From Mercurialis annua (lineage: Eukaryota; Streptophyta; Magnoliopsida; Malpighiales; Euphorbiaceae): DNA of 64,000 nt. This document shows, piece by piece, positions 24,560 through 37,514 of this stretch. The position numbers and the translations under genes are program-made. The stretch covers positions 19,804,001 through 19,868,000 of the forward strand of contig NC_065576.1 of the NCBI RefSeq assembly GCF_937616625.2, given 5' to 3'. The notes under the pieces were generated by a model, which had not been told where the DNA came from, did not search any database, and was given only the letters and a program-made list of their open reading frames with translations. Each line of letters begins with the position of its first letter. The first letter of the stretch is position 1.

Positions 24560-27500
24560 GTTACGAAACAAATCCCAACGTTTCACCTTTTAAGTGATTT
24601 AAGCCAAACGTTTAATACGTTACGAAATAAATCTTATTGTTTCACCTTTTTAGCAAATTAAGCTAAACGTTTAAAACGTAACGAAACAAATCCAAACCTT
24701 TAAAACGTTAATAAAAAAATCCTAACGTTTCACCTTTTTAGCAATTTAAGCCAAATGTTTAAAACGTTAAGAAACAAATCTTAACGTTTAACCTTTTTAG
24801 CAATTTAAGCCAAACGTTTAATATTTTACGAAAACAAATCCAAAAGTTTAAAACGATACGAATCAAATCCAAACATTTCACCATTTTAGCGATTTATTCA
24901 TAACGTTTAAAACGTTACTAAACTTATCCAAACATTTAAAACGTTACGAAACAAATCCCTAAATGTTTCACCTTTTTAGCGATATAAGCAAAACTTTTTA
25001 AACGCTATGAAGCAAATATGAACGTTTCACCTTTTTCGCGATTTAAGCCAAACATTTAAAACGTTACGAAAAAAATCCAAATCTTTAAAACGTTAGTAAA
25101 CAAATCGTAACGTTTCAACTTTTTAGCGGTTTAAGCCAAACATTTAAAACGTTACGAAATAAATCTTAATGTTTCCCCTTTTTAGCGATTTAAGCCAAAC
25201 GTTTAAAACTTTACGAAACAAATCCAAACGTTTAAAATGTTATGAAAAAATCCTAATGTTTCACCTTTTGAGCAATTTAAGCCAAATGTTTAAAACGTTA
25301 CGAAACAAATTCTAACGTTTGCCCTTTTTAGGGATTTAAGCCAAACGTTTTAAAACGTTACGAAACAAATCTTAACGTTTCACCTTTTTAGCGATTTAAG
25401 CCAAAAGTTTAAAATGTTACGAAATAAATCCAAACGTTTAAAACGTTAAGAAACAAATACTAACGTTTCACCTTTTTAGCAATTTAAGACAAACATTTAA
25501 AACGTTACGAAACAAATCCTAACATTTAACCTTTTTAGTGATTTATGCCAAACGTTTATAACGTTACGAAAACAAATGCAAACGTTTAAAACTTTTCGAA
25601 ACAAATCCAAACGTTTCGCCTATTTAGCGATTTACGCCAAACGTTTAAAACGCTACGAAACAAATCATAATGTTTCACCTTTGTAGCGATTTAAGACAAA
25701 TTTTAAAGACGTTACGAAACAAATCCAAACGTTTAAAACGTTACGAAACAAAATCCTAATGTTTCACCTTTTTAGCGATTTAAGCTAAACGTTTAAAATG
25801 TAACGTAACAAATACAAACGTTTAAAATGCTAATAAAAAAATTCAAATGTTTCACCTTTTTAGCAATTTAAGCCAAACGTTTAAAACGTTACAAAACAAA
25901 TTATAACGTTTCACCTTTTTAGCAATTTAAGCCAAACATTTAAAACGCTACGAAACAAATCCAAATGTATAAAACATTACGAAACAAATCCTAGCGTTTT
26001 ACCTATTTAGCGATTTAAGCCAAATGTTTAAAACGTTACGAAACAAATCATTACGTTTCACCTTTTAGCGATTTAAGAGAAACGTTTAAAACGCTACAAA
26101 ACAAATCCTGACGTTTAAAATGTTACCAAACAAATACCAGCGTTTCACCTTTTTAGCGATGTAGGCCAAACGTTTAAAACGTTACAAAGAAATCTTAATG
26201 TTTCACCTTTTTAGCGATTTAAGCCAAACGTTTAAGAGGTTACGAAACAAATCCAAACGTTTCACTTTTTTAGCGATTTAAACCAAACGTTTAAAAGGTT
26301 AAGAAACTGATCCAAACGTTTAATACGGTACGAAACAAATCCTAACGTTTCACCTTTTTAGCGATTTAAGCTGAACGTTTAAAACGTTAAGAAACAAATC
26401 TAAACGTTTCACATGTTTAGCGATTTAAGCTAAACATTTAAAACATTACGAAACAAATCCGAACATTTAAAACGTTGCGAAACAAATCCTAACGTTTCAC
26501 CTTTTTAGCAATTTAAGCCAAATGTTTAAATCGCTACGAAATAATTCTTTACATTTTATCATTTTAGCGATTTAAGCCAAACTTTGAAAATGTTACGAAA
26601 CGGATGCAAACATTTAAAATATTACAAAACAAATCCAAACGTTTTGAACGTTACGAAACAAATCCAAACGTTTCACCTTTTTAGCGATTTAAGCCAAAAG
26701 TTTAAAACGTTACGAAAACAAATCCAAACGGTTAAAACTTTACCAAATAAATCCTAATGTTTTACCGTTTTAGCGAGTTAAGCCAAACGTTTAAAACATT
26801 ACGCAACAAATCCTAGCGTTTTACCTTTTTAGCGATTTAAGTCAAGCGTTTAAAATGTTACGAAACAAATGCAAACGTTTAAAACGTTACGAAACAAATC
26901 CAAACGTTTCACCTTTCCAACAATTTAAGCCAAACATTTAAAACGTTACGAAACTAATCCTAACGTTTCACCTTTTTAGCGATTTAAGCCAAACGTTTAA
27001 AACGTTGCGAAAACCAATCCAAACGTTTAAAACGTTACGAAACAAATCCTAACGTTTCACCTTTTTAGCAATTTAAGCCAAACGTTTAAAACATTACGAA
27101 ACAAATCTTAATGTTTCATCTTTTTAGCGATTTAAGCAAAACGTTTGAAACGTTACGAAACAAATCCGAACGTCTAAAACGTTACGAAACAAATCCTAAC
27201 ATTTCACCTTTTAAGCGATTTAAGTCAAACGTTTAATACGTTACAAAATAAATCTTAATGTTTCACCTTTTTAGCAATTTAAGCCAAACGTTTAAAACGT
27301 AACGAAACAAATCCAAACCTTTAAAACGTTAATAAAAAAATCCTAACGTTTCACCTTTTTAGCAATTTAAGCCAAATGTTTAAAACGTTAAGAAACAAAT
27401 CTTAACGTTTAACCTTTTTAGCAATTTAAGCCAAACGTTTAAAACTTTACGAAAAACAAATCCAAAAGTTTAAAACTATACGAATCAAATCCAATTATTT

Positions 27501-30500
27501 CACCATTTTAGCGATTTATTCATAACGTTTAACACGTTATTAAACTTATCCAAACATTTAAAAGGTTACAAAACAAATCCCTAAATGTTTCACCTTTTTA
27601 GCGATATAAGCCAAACTATTAAAACGCCATGAAGCAAATATGAAAGTTTCACCTTTTTCGCGATTTAAGCCAAACATTTAAAACGTTACGAAACAAATCC
27701 AAATCTTTAAAACGTTAGTAAAAAAATCGTAACGTTTCAACTTTTTAGCGATTTAAGCCAAACATTTAAAACGTTACGAAATAAATCTTAATGTTTCCCC
27801 TTTTTAGCGATTTAAGCCAAACGTTTAAAACTTTACGAAACAAATCCAAACGTTTAAAATGTTAAGAAAAAAATCCTAATGGTTCACCTTTTGAGCAATT
27901 TAAGCCAAACGTTTAAAACGTTACGAAACAAATCCTAACGTTTCCCCTTTTTAGGGATTTAAGCCAAACGTTCTAAAACGTGACGAAACAAATCTTAACG
28001 TTTCACCTTTTTAGCGATTTAAGCCAAAAGTTTAAAATGTTACGAATTAAATCCAAACGTTTAAAACGTTAAGAAACAAATACTAATGTTTCACCTTTTT
28101 AGCAATTTAAGACAAACGTTTAAAACGTTACGAAACAAATCCTAACATTTAACCTTTTTAGTGATTTATGCCAAACGTTGATAACGTTACGAAAACAAAT
28201 GCAAACGTTTAAAACTTTTCGAAACAAATCCAAACGTTTCGCCTATTTTGCGATTTACCCCAAACGTTTAAAACGCTACGAAACAAAATATAATGTTTCA
28301 CCTTTGTAGCGATTTAAGACAAATTTTTAAGACGTTACGAAACAAATCCAAACGTTTAAAACGTTACGAAACAAATCCTAATGTTTCACCTTTTTAGCGA
28401 TTTAAGCTAAACGTTTAAAATGTAACGTAACAAATACAAACGTTTAAAATGTTAATAAAAAAATTCAAATGTTTCACCTTTTTAGCAATTTAAGCCAAAC
28501 TTTTAAAACGTTACAAAACAAATCCTAACGTTTCACCTTTTTAGCAATTTAAGCCAAACATTTAAAACGCTACGAAACAAATCCAAATGTATAAAACATT
28601 ACGAAACAAATCCTAGCGTTTTACCTATTTAGCGATTTAAGCCAAACGTTTAAAACGTTACGAAACAAATCATTACGTTTCACCTTTTAGCGATTTAAGA
28701 GAAACGTTTAAAACGCTACAAAACAAATCCTGACGTTTAAAATGTTACCAAACAAATACTAGCGTTTCACCTTTTTAGCGATGTAGGCCAAACGTTTAAA
28801 ACGTTACGAAAGAAATCTTAATGTTTCACCTTTTTAGCGATTGAAGCCAAACGTTTAAGAGGTTACGAAACAAATTCAAACGTTTCACTTTTTTAGCGAT
28901 TTAAACCAAACGTTTAAAAGGTTAAGAAACTGATCAAAACGTTTAATACGGTACGAAACAAATCCTAACGTTTCACCTTTTTAGCGATTTAAGATGAACG
29001 TTTAAAACGTTAAGAAACAAATCTAAACGTTTCACATGTTTAGCGATTTAAGCTAAACATTTAAAACATTACGAAACAAATCCGAACATTTAAAACGTTG
29101 CGAAACAAATCCTAACGTTTCACCTTTTTAGCAATTTAAGCCAAATGTTTAAATCGCTACGAAACAATTCTTTACATTTTATCATTTTAGCGATTTAAGC
29201 CAAACTTTGAAAATGTTACGAAACGGATGCAAACATTTAAAATATTACAAAACAAATCCAAACGTTTTGAACGTTACGAAACAAATCCAAACGTTTCACC
29301 TTTTTAGCGATTTAAGCCAAAAGTTTAAAACGTTACAAAAACAAATCCAAACGTTTAAAACTTTACCAAATAAATCCTAATGTTTTACCTTTTTAGCGAG
29401 TTAAGCCAAACGTTTAAAACATTACGCAACAAATCCTAGCGTTTTACCTTTTTAGCGATTTAAGTCAAGCGTTTAAAATGTTACGAAACAAATGCAAACG
29501 TTTAAAACGTTACGAAACAAATCCAAACGTTTCACCTTTCCAACAATTTAAGCCAAACATTTAAAACGTTATGAAACTAATCCTAACGTTTCACCTTTTT
29601 AGCGATTTTAGCCAAACGTTTAAAACGTTGCGAAAACAAATCCAAACGTTTAAAACGTTACGAAACAAATCCTAACGTTTAACCTTTTTAGAAATTTAAG
29701 CCAAACGTTTAAAACTTTACGAAAACAAATCCAAAAGTTTAAAACGATACGAATCAAATCCAAACATTTTACCATTTTAGCGATTTATTCATAACGTTTA
29801 ACACGTTACTAAACTTATCCAAACATTTAAAACGTTACGAGACAAATCCCTAAATGTTTCACCTTTTTAGCGATATAAGCCAAACTTTTAAAACGCCATG
29901 AAGAAAATATGAAAGTTTCACCTTTTTCGCGATTTAAGCCAAACAGCTAAAACGTTACGAAACAAATCCAAATCTTTAAAACGTTAGTAAACAAATCGTA
30001 ATGTTTCAACTTTTTAGCGATTTAAGCCAAACATTTAAAACGTTACGAAATAAATCTTAATGTTTCCCCTTTTTAGCGATTTAAGCCAAACGTTTAAAAC
30101 TTTACGAAACAAATCCAAACGTTTAAAATGTTAAGAAAAAAATTCTAATGGTTCACCTTTTGAGCAATTTAAGCCAAACGTTTAAAACGTTACGAAACAA
30201 ATCCTAACGTTTCCCCTTTTTAGGGATTTAAGCCAAACGTTTTAAAACGTTACGAAACAAATCTTAACGTTTCACCTTTTTAGCGATTTAAGCCAAAAGT
30301 TTAAAATGTTACGAAATAAATCCAAACGTTTAAAACGTTAAGAAACAAATACTAACGTTTCACCTTTTTAGCAATTTAAGACAAACGTTTAAAACGTTAC
30401 GAAACAAATCCTAACATTCAACCTTTTTAGTGATTTATGCCAAACGTTTATAACGTTACGAAAACAAATGCAAAAGTTTAAAACTTTTCGAAACAAATCC

Positions 30501-33500
30501 AAACGTTTCGCCTATTTAGCGATTTACGCCAAACGTTTAAAACGCTACGAAACAAATCATAATGTTTCACCTTTGTAGCGATTTAAGACAAATTTTTAAG
30601 ACGTTACGAAACAAATCCAAACGTTTAAAATGTTACGAAACAAATCCTAATGTTTCACCTTTTTAGCGATTTAAGCTAAACGTTTAAATTGTAACGTAAC
30701 AAATACAAACGTCTAAATGCTAAAAAAAAAATTCAAATGTTTCACCTTTTTAGCAATTTAAGCCAAACGTTTAAAACTTTACAAAACAAATCCTAACGTT
30801 TCACCTTTTTAGCAATTTAAGCCAAACATTTAAAACGCTACGAAACAAATCCAAATGTATAAAACATTACGAAACAAATCCTAGCGTTTTACCTATTTAG
30901 CGATTTAAGCCAAACGTTTAAAACGTTACGAAACAAATCATTACGTTTCACCTTTTAGCGATTTAAGAGAAACGTTTAAAACGCTAGAAAACAAATCCTG
31001 ACGTTTAAAATGTTACCAAACAAATACTAGCGTTTCACCTTTTTAGCGATGTAGGCCAAACGTTTAAAACGTTACGAAAGAAATCTTAATGTTTCACCTT
31101 TTTAGCGATTTAAGCCAAACGTTTAAGAGGTTACGAAACAAATCCAAACGTTTCACTTTTTTAGCGATTTAAACCAAACGTTTAAAAGGTTAAGAAACTG
31201 ATCCAAACGTTTAATACGGTACGAAACAAATCCTAACTTTTCACCTTTTTAGCGATTTAAGATGAACGTTTAAAACGTTAAGAAACAAATCTAAACGTTT
31301 CACATGTTTAGCGATTTAAGCTAAACATTTAAAACATTACGAAACAAATCCGAACATTTAAAACGTTGCGAAACAAATCCTAACGTTTCACCTTTTTAGC
31401 AATTTAAGCCAAATGTTTGAATCGCTACGAAACAATTCTTTACATTTTATCATTTTAGCGATTTAAGCCAAACTTTGAAAATGTTACAAAACGGATGCAA
31501 ACATTTAAAATATTACAAAACAAATCCAAACGTTTTGAACGTTACGAAACAAATCCAAACGTTTCACCTTTTTAGCGATTTAAGCCAAAAGTTTAAAACG
31601 TTACGAAAACAAATCTAAACGTTTAAAACTTTACCAAATAAATCCTAATGGTTTACCTTTTTAGCGAGTTAAGCCAAACGTTTAAAACATTACGCAACAA
31701 ATCCTAGAGTTTTACCCTTTTAGCGATTTAAGTCAACGTTTAAAATGTTACGAAATAAATGCAAACGTTTAAAACGTTACGAAACAAATCCAAACGTTTC
31801 ACCTTTCCAACAATTTAAGCCAAACATTTAAAACGTTACGAAACTAATCCTAACGTTTCACCTTTTTAGCGATTTAAGCCAAACGTTTAAAACGTTGCGA
31901 AAACAAATCCAAACGTTTAAAACCTTACGAAACAAATCCTAACGTTTCACCTTTTTAGCAATTTAAGCCAAACGTTTAAAACATTACGAAACAAATCTTA
32001 ATGTTTCATCTTTTTAGCGATTTAAGCAAAACGTTTGAAACGTTACGAAACAAATCCAAACGTCTAAAACGTTACGAAACAAATCCTAACATTTCACCTT
32101 TTAAGCGATTTAAGTCAAACGTTTAATACGTTACAAAATAAATCTTAATGTTTCACCTTTTTAGCAATTTAAGCCAAACGTTTAAAACTTAACGAAACAA
32201 ATCCAAACCTTTAAAACGTTAATAAAAAAATCCTAACGTTTCACCTTTTTAGCAATTTAAGCCAAATGTTTAAAACGTTAAGAAACAAATTTTAACGTTT
32301 AACCTTTTTAGCAATTTAAGCCAAACGTTTAAAACTTTACGAAAACAAATACAAAAGTTTAAAACGATACGAATCAAATCCAAACATTTCACCATTTTAG
32401 CAATTTATTCATAACGTTTAAAACGTTACTAAACTTATCCAAACATTTAAAACGGTACGAAACAAATTCCTAAATGTTTCACCTTTTTAGCGATATAAGC
32501 CAAACTTTTGAAACACTATGAAGCAAATATGAACGTTTCACCTTTTTCGCGATAAGCCAAACATTTAAAACGTTACGAAACAAATCCAAATCTTTAAAAC
32601 GTTAGTAAACAAATCGTAACGTTTCAACTTTTTAGCGATTTAAGCCAAACATTTAAAACGTTACGAAATAAATCTTAATGTTTCCCCTTTTTAGCGATTT
32701 AAGCCAAACGTTTAAAACTTTACGAAACAAATCCAAACGTTTAAAATGTTAAGAAAAAAATCCTAATGTTTCACCTTTTGAGCAATTTAAACCAAACGTT
32801 TAAAACGTTACGAAACAAATCCTAACGTTTTCCCTTTTAAGGGATTTAAGCCAAACGTTTTAAAACGTGACGAAACAAATCTTAACGTTTCACCTTTTTA
32901 GCGATGCCAAAAGTTTAAAATGTTACGAAATAAATCCAAACGTTTAAAACGTTAAGAAACAAATACTAACGTTTTACCTTTTTAGCAATTTAAGACAAAC
33001 GTTTAAAACGTTACAAAACAAATTCTAACATTTAACCTTTTTTGTGATTTATGCCAAACGTTTATAACGTTACGAAAACAAATGCAAACGTTTAAAACTT
33101 TTCGAAACAAATCCAAACGTTTCGTCTATTTAGCGATTTACGCCAAACGTTTAAAACGCTACGAAACAAATCATAATGTTTCACCTTTGTAGCGATTTAA
33201 GACAAATTTTTAAGACGTTACGAAACAAATCCAAACGTTTAAAACGTTACGAAACAAAATCCTAATGTTTCACCTTTTTAGCGATTTAAGCTAAACGTTT
33301 AAAATGTAACGTAACAAATACAAACGTTTAAAATGCTAATAAAAAAATTCAAATGTTTCACCTTTTTAGCAATTTAAGCCAAACGTTTAAAACGTTACAA
33401 AACAAATTATAACGTTTCACCTTTTTAGCAATTTAAGCCAAACATTTAAAACGCTACGAAACAAATCCAAATGTATAAAACATTACGAAACAAATCCTAG

Positions 33501-34320
33501 CGTTTTACCTATTTAGCGATTTAAGCCAAACGTTTAAAACGTTACGAAACAAATCATTACGTTTCACCTTTTAGCGATTTAAGAGAAACGTTTAAAACGC
33601 TACAAAACAAATCCTGACGTTTAAAATGTTACCAAACAAATACTAGCGTTTCACCTTTTTAGCGATGTAGGCCAAACGTTTAAAACGTTACGAAAGAAAT
33701 CTTAATGTTTCACCTTTTTAGCGATTTAAGCCAAACATTTAAGAGGTTACGAAACAGATCCAAACGTTTCATTTTTTTAGCGATTTAAATCAAACGTTTA
33801 AAAGGTTAAGAAACTGATCCAAACGTTTAATACGGTACGAAAAAAATCCTAACGTTTCACCTTTTTAGCGATTTAAGCTGAACGTTTAAAACGTTAAGAA
33901 ACAAATATAAACGTTTTACCTGTTTAGCGATTTAAGCTAAACATTTAAAACATTACGAAACAAATCCGAACATTTAAAACGTTGCGAAACAAATCCTAAC
34001 GTTTCACTTTTTAGCAATTTAAGCCAAATGTTTAAATCGCTACGAAACAATTCTTTACATTTTATCATTTTAGCGATTTAAGCTAAACTTTAAAAATGTT
34101 ACGAAACGGATGCAAACATTTAAAATATTACAAAGCAAATCCAAACGTTTTGAACGTTACGAAACAAATCCAAACGTTTCACCTTTTTAGCGATTTAAGC
34201 CAAAAGTTTAAAACGCTACGAAAACAAATCCAAACGTTTAAAACTTTACCAAATAAATCCTAATGTTTTACCTTTTTAGTGAGTTAAGCCAAACGTTTAA
34301 AACATTACGCAACAAATCCT
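24560..34320 (+). repeat. Recently amplified higher-order units
   Basis: Consecutive copies here are near-identical by eye. Compare 24716 onward with 27330 onward (offset about 2622), and 29690 onward with 32300 onward. They share private variants such as CATGAAGCAAATATGAA and TCACCTTTCCAACAATTTAA. This is the most homogenised part of the array and the likely site of the latest amplification. Confidence 0.7.
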
Positions 34321-37300
34321 AGCGTTTTACCCTTTTAGCGATTTAAGCAAAACGTTTGAAACGTTACGAAACAAATCCAAACGTCTAAAACGTTACGAAA
34401 CTAATCCTAACATTTCACCTTTTAAGCTATTTAAGTCAAACGTTTAATACGTTACAAAATAAATCTTAATGTTTCACCTTTTTAGCAATTTAAGCCAAAC
34501 GTTTAAAACGTAACGAAACAAATCCAAACCTTTAAAATGTTCATAAAAAAATCCTAACGTTTCACCTTTTTAGCAATTTAAGCCAAATGTTTAAAATGTT
34601 AAGGAACAAATCCTAACGTTTCCCCTTTTTAGCAATTTAAGCCAAACGTTTAAAACATTACGGATACAAATCCAAAAGTTTAAAACGTTACGAAACAAAT
34701 CCAAATGTTTCCCCATTTTAGCGATTTATGCGTAACGTTTAAAACGTTACTAAACTTATCCAAATGTTCAAAACGTTACGAAACAAATCCTAACGTTCAA
34801 CCTTTTTAGCGATGTAATCCAAACTTTTAAAACGCTATGAAGAAAATATTAACGTTTCACCTTTTTCGCGATTTAAGCCAAACATTTAAAACGTTACAAA
34901 ACAAATCCAAATCTTTAAAACTTTAGTAAAAAAATCTTAACGTTTCACCTTATTAGCGATTTAAGCTAAACTTTTAAAACGTTAGGAAATAAATCTTAAC
35001 GTTTTCCCTTTTTAGCAATTTAAGCCAAACGTTTAAAACGTTACGAAACAAATCCAAACGTTTAAAATGCTAAGAAAAAAAATCCTAATGTTTCACCTTT
35101 TCAGGAATTTAAGCCAAACGTTTAAAACGTTACGAAACAAATCCTAACGTTTCCCCTTTTTAGGAATTTAAGCCAAACGTTTTAAAACGTTACGAAACAA
35201 ATCTTAACGTTTCACCTTTTTAGCGATTTAAGCCAAAAGTTTAAAATGTTACGAAACAAATCCAAACGTTTAAAACATTAAGAAACAAATCCTAATGTTT
35301 CAGATTTTTAGCAAATTAAGACAAACGTTTAAAACGTTACGAAATAAATCCTAATATTTAACCTTTTTAGCGATTTATGCCAAACGTTTATAACGTTGCG
35401 AAAACAAATGCAAACGTTTAAAACTTTTCGAAACAAATCCAAACGTTTCACCTATTTAGCGATTTAAGCCAAACGGTTAAAACGTTACGAAACAAATCAT
35501 TATGTTTCACCTTTATAGCGATTTAAGACAAAATTTTAAAACGTTACGAAACAAATTCAAACGTTTAAAACGTTACAAAACAAATGCTAGCGTTTCACCT
35601 TTTTAGAGATTTAAGTCAAACGTTTATAACATTACGAACAAAAGCTTAATGTTTCACCTTCTTAGCGATTTAAGCCAAACATTTAAAACGTAACGAAACA
35701 AATACAAACGTTTAAAATGCTAATAAAAAAATTCAAATGTTTCACCTTTTTAGCAATTTAAGTCAGACATTTAAAACGTTACGAAACAAATCCTAACGTT
35801 TCACCTTTTTAGCGATTTAGGCCAAACGTTTAAAACGTTACGAAACAAATCCAAATGTATAAAACATTACGAAACAAATCCTAGCGTTTCAGCTATTTAG
35901 CGATTTAAGCCAAACGTTTAAAACTTTACGAAACAAATCTTTACGTTTCACCTTTTAGCGATTTAAGAGAAACGTTTAAAACGTTACAAAATAAATCCTA
36001 ACGTTTAAAATGTTACCAAACAAATCCTAGCATTTCACCTTTTTATCGATTTAGGCCAAACGTTTAAAACGTTACGAAACAAATCTTAACGTTTCACCTT
36101 TTTAACTATTTAAGCCAAACGTTTAAGAGGTTACGAAACAAATCCAAACGTTTCACCTTTTTAACGATTTCAACCAACCGTTTAAAAGGTTAAGAAACTG
36201 ACCCAAACATTTAACACGATATGAAACAAATCCTAACGTTTCACCTTTTTAGCGATTTAAGCCGAACGTTTAAAATGTTAAGAAGCAAATCTAAACGTTT
36301 TACCTTTTTAGTGATTTAAGCCAAACATTTAAAACATTACGAAACATTTAAAACGTTACAAAACAAATCCTAACGTTTCACCTTTTTAGCAATTTAAGCC
36401 AAATGCTTAAATCATTACGAAACAATTCTTTACATTTTACCATTTTAGTGATTTTAGCCAAAATTTTGAAACTTTACAAAACGGATGCAAACATTTAAAA
36501 TATTATCAAACAAATCCAAATGTTTTGAACGTTACGAAACAAATCCAAACGTTTCACCTTTTTAGCGATTTAAGCAAAAAGTTTAAACCGTTACGAAAAC
36601 AAATCCAAACGTTTAAAACTTACCTAATAAATCCTAATGTTTCACCTTTTTAGCGAGTTAAGCCAAACGTTTTAAAACATTTTGAAACAAATCTTAACGT
36701 TTCACCTTTTTAGCGATTTAAGCCAAACGTTTAAAACGTTATGAACAAATCCAAACGTTTAAAACGTTAAGAAACAAATCCTAATGTTTCTTCTTTTTAG
36801 CAATTTAAGCCAAACGTTTAAAACGTTACGAAACAAATCCTAACGTTTCACCTTTTTAGCGATTTTTGCTAAACCTTTATAATGTTACGGAAACAAATCC
36901 AAACATTTAAAACGTTACGAAACAAATCCAAACGTTTCCCCTTTTTAGCAATTTAAGCCAAACGTTTAAAATGTTACGAAATAAATCTTAATGTTTCATC
37001 TTTTTAGCGATTTAAGCAAAAAATTTGAAACGTTACGAAACAAATCCAAACGTTTAAAACGTTACGAAAAAAATCCAAACGTTTCACCTTTTAAGCGATT
37101 TAAGCGAAACGTTTAATATGTTACGAAATAAATCTTAACGTTTCACCTTTTTAACAATTTAAGCCAAACGTTTAACATGTAACGAAACAAATCCAAACCT
37201 ATAAAACGTTAATAAAAAAATTCTAACGTTTCACCATTTTAGCAATTTAAGCCAAATGTTTATAACGTTAAGAAACAAATCCTAACGTTTCACCTTTTTA

Positions 37301-37468
37301 GCAATTTAAGCCAAACGTTTAAAACGTTACGGAAACAAATCCAAAAGTTTAAAACGTTACAAAACAAATCCAAACGTTTCACCATTTTAGCGATTTATGC
37401 GTAACGTTTAAAACGTTACTAAACTTATCCAAACATTTAAAACGTTATGAAACAAATCCCTAACGTTC

Positions 37469-37514
37469 ACGTTTGGCTTAAACTGCTAAAAAGGTGAAAC
37501 ATTATGATTTGTTT
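37469..37514 (-). repeat. 46-bp micro-inversion of satellite
   Basis: Within the plus-oriented array the sequence ACGTTTGGCTTAAACTGCTA...GATTTGTTT reads as satellite only on the minus strand. Normal orientation resumes at about 37515. Edges may move by a few bases because AACGTT motifs are palindromic. Confidence 0.85.
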
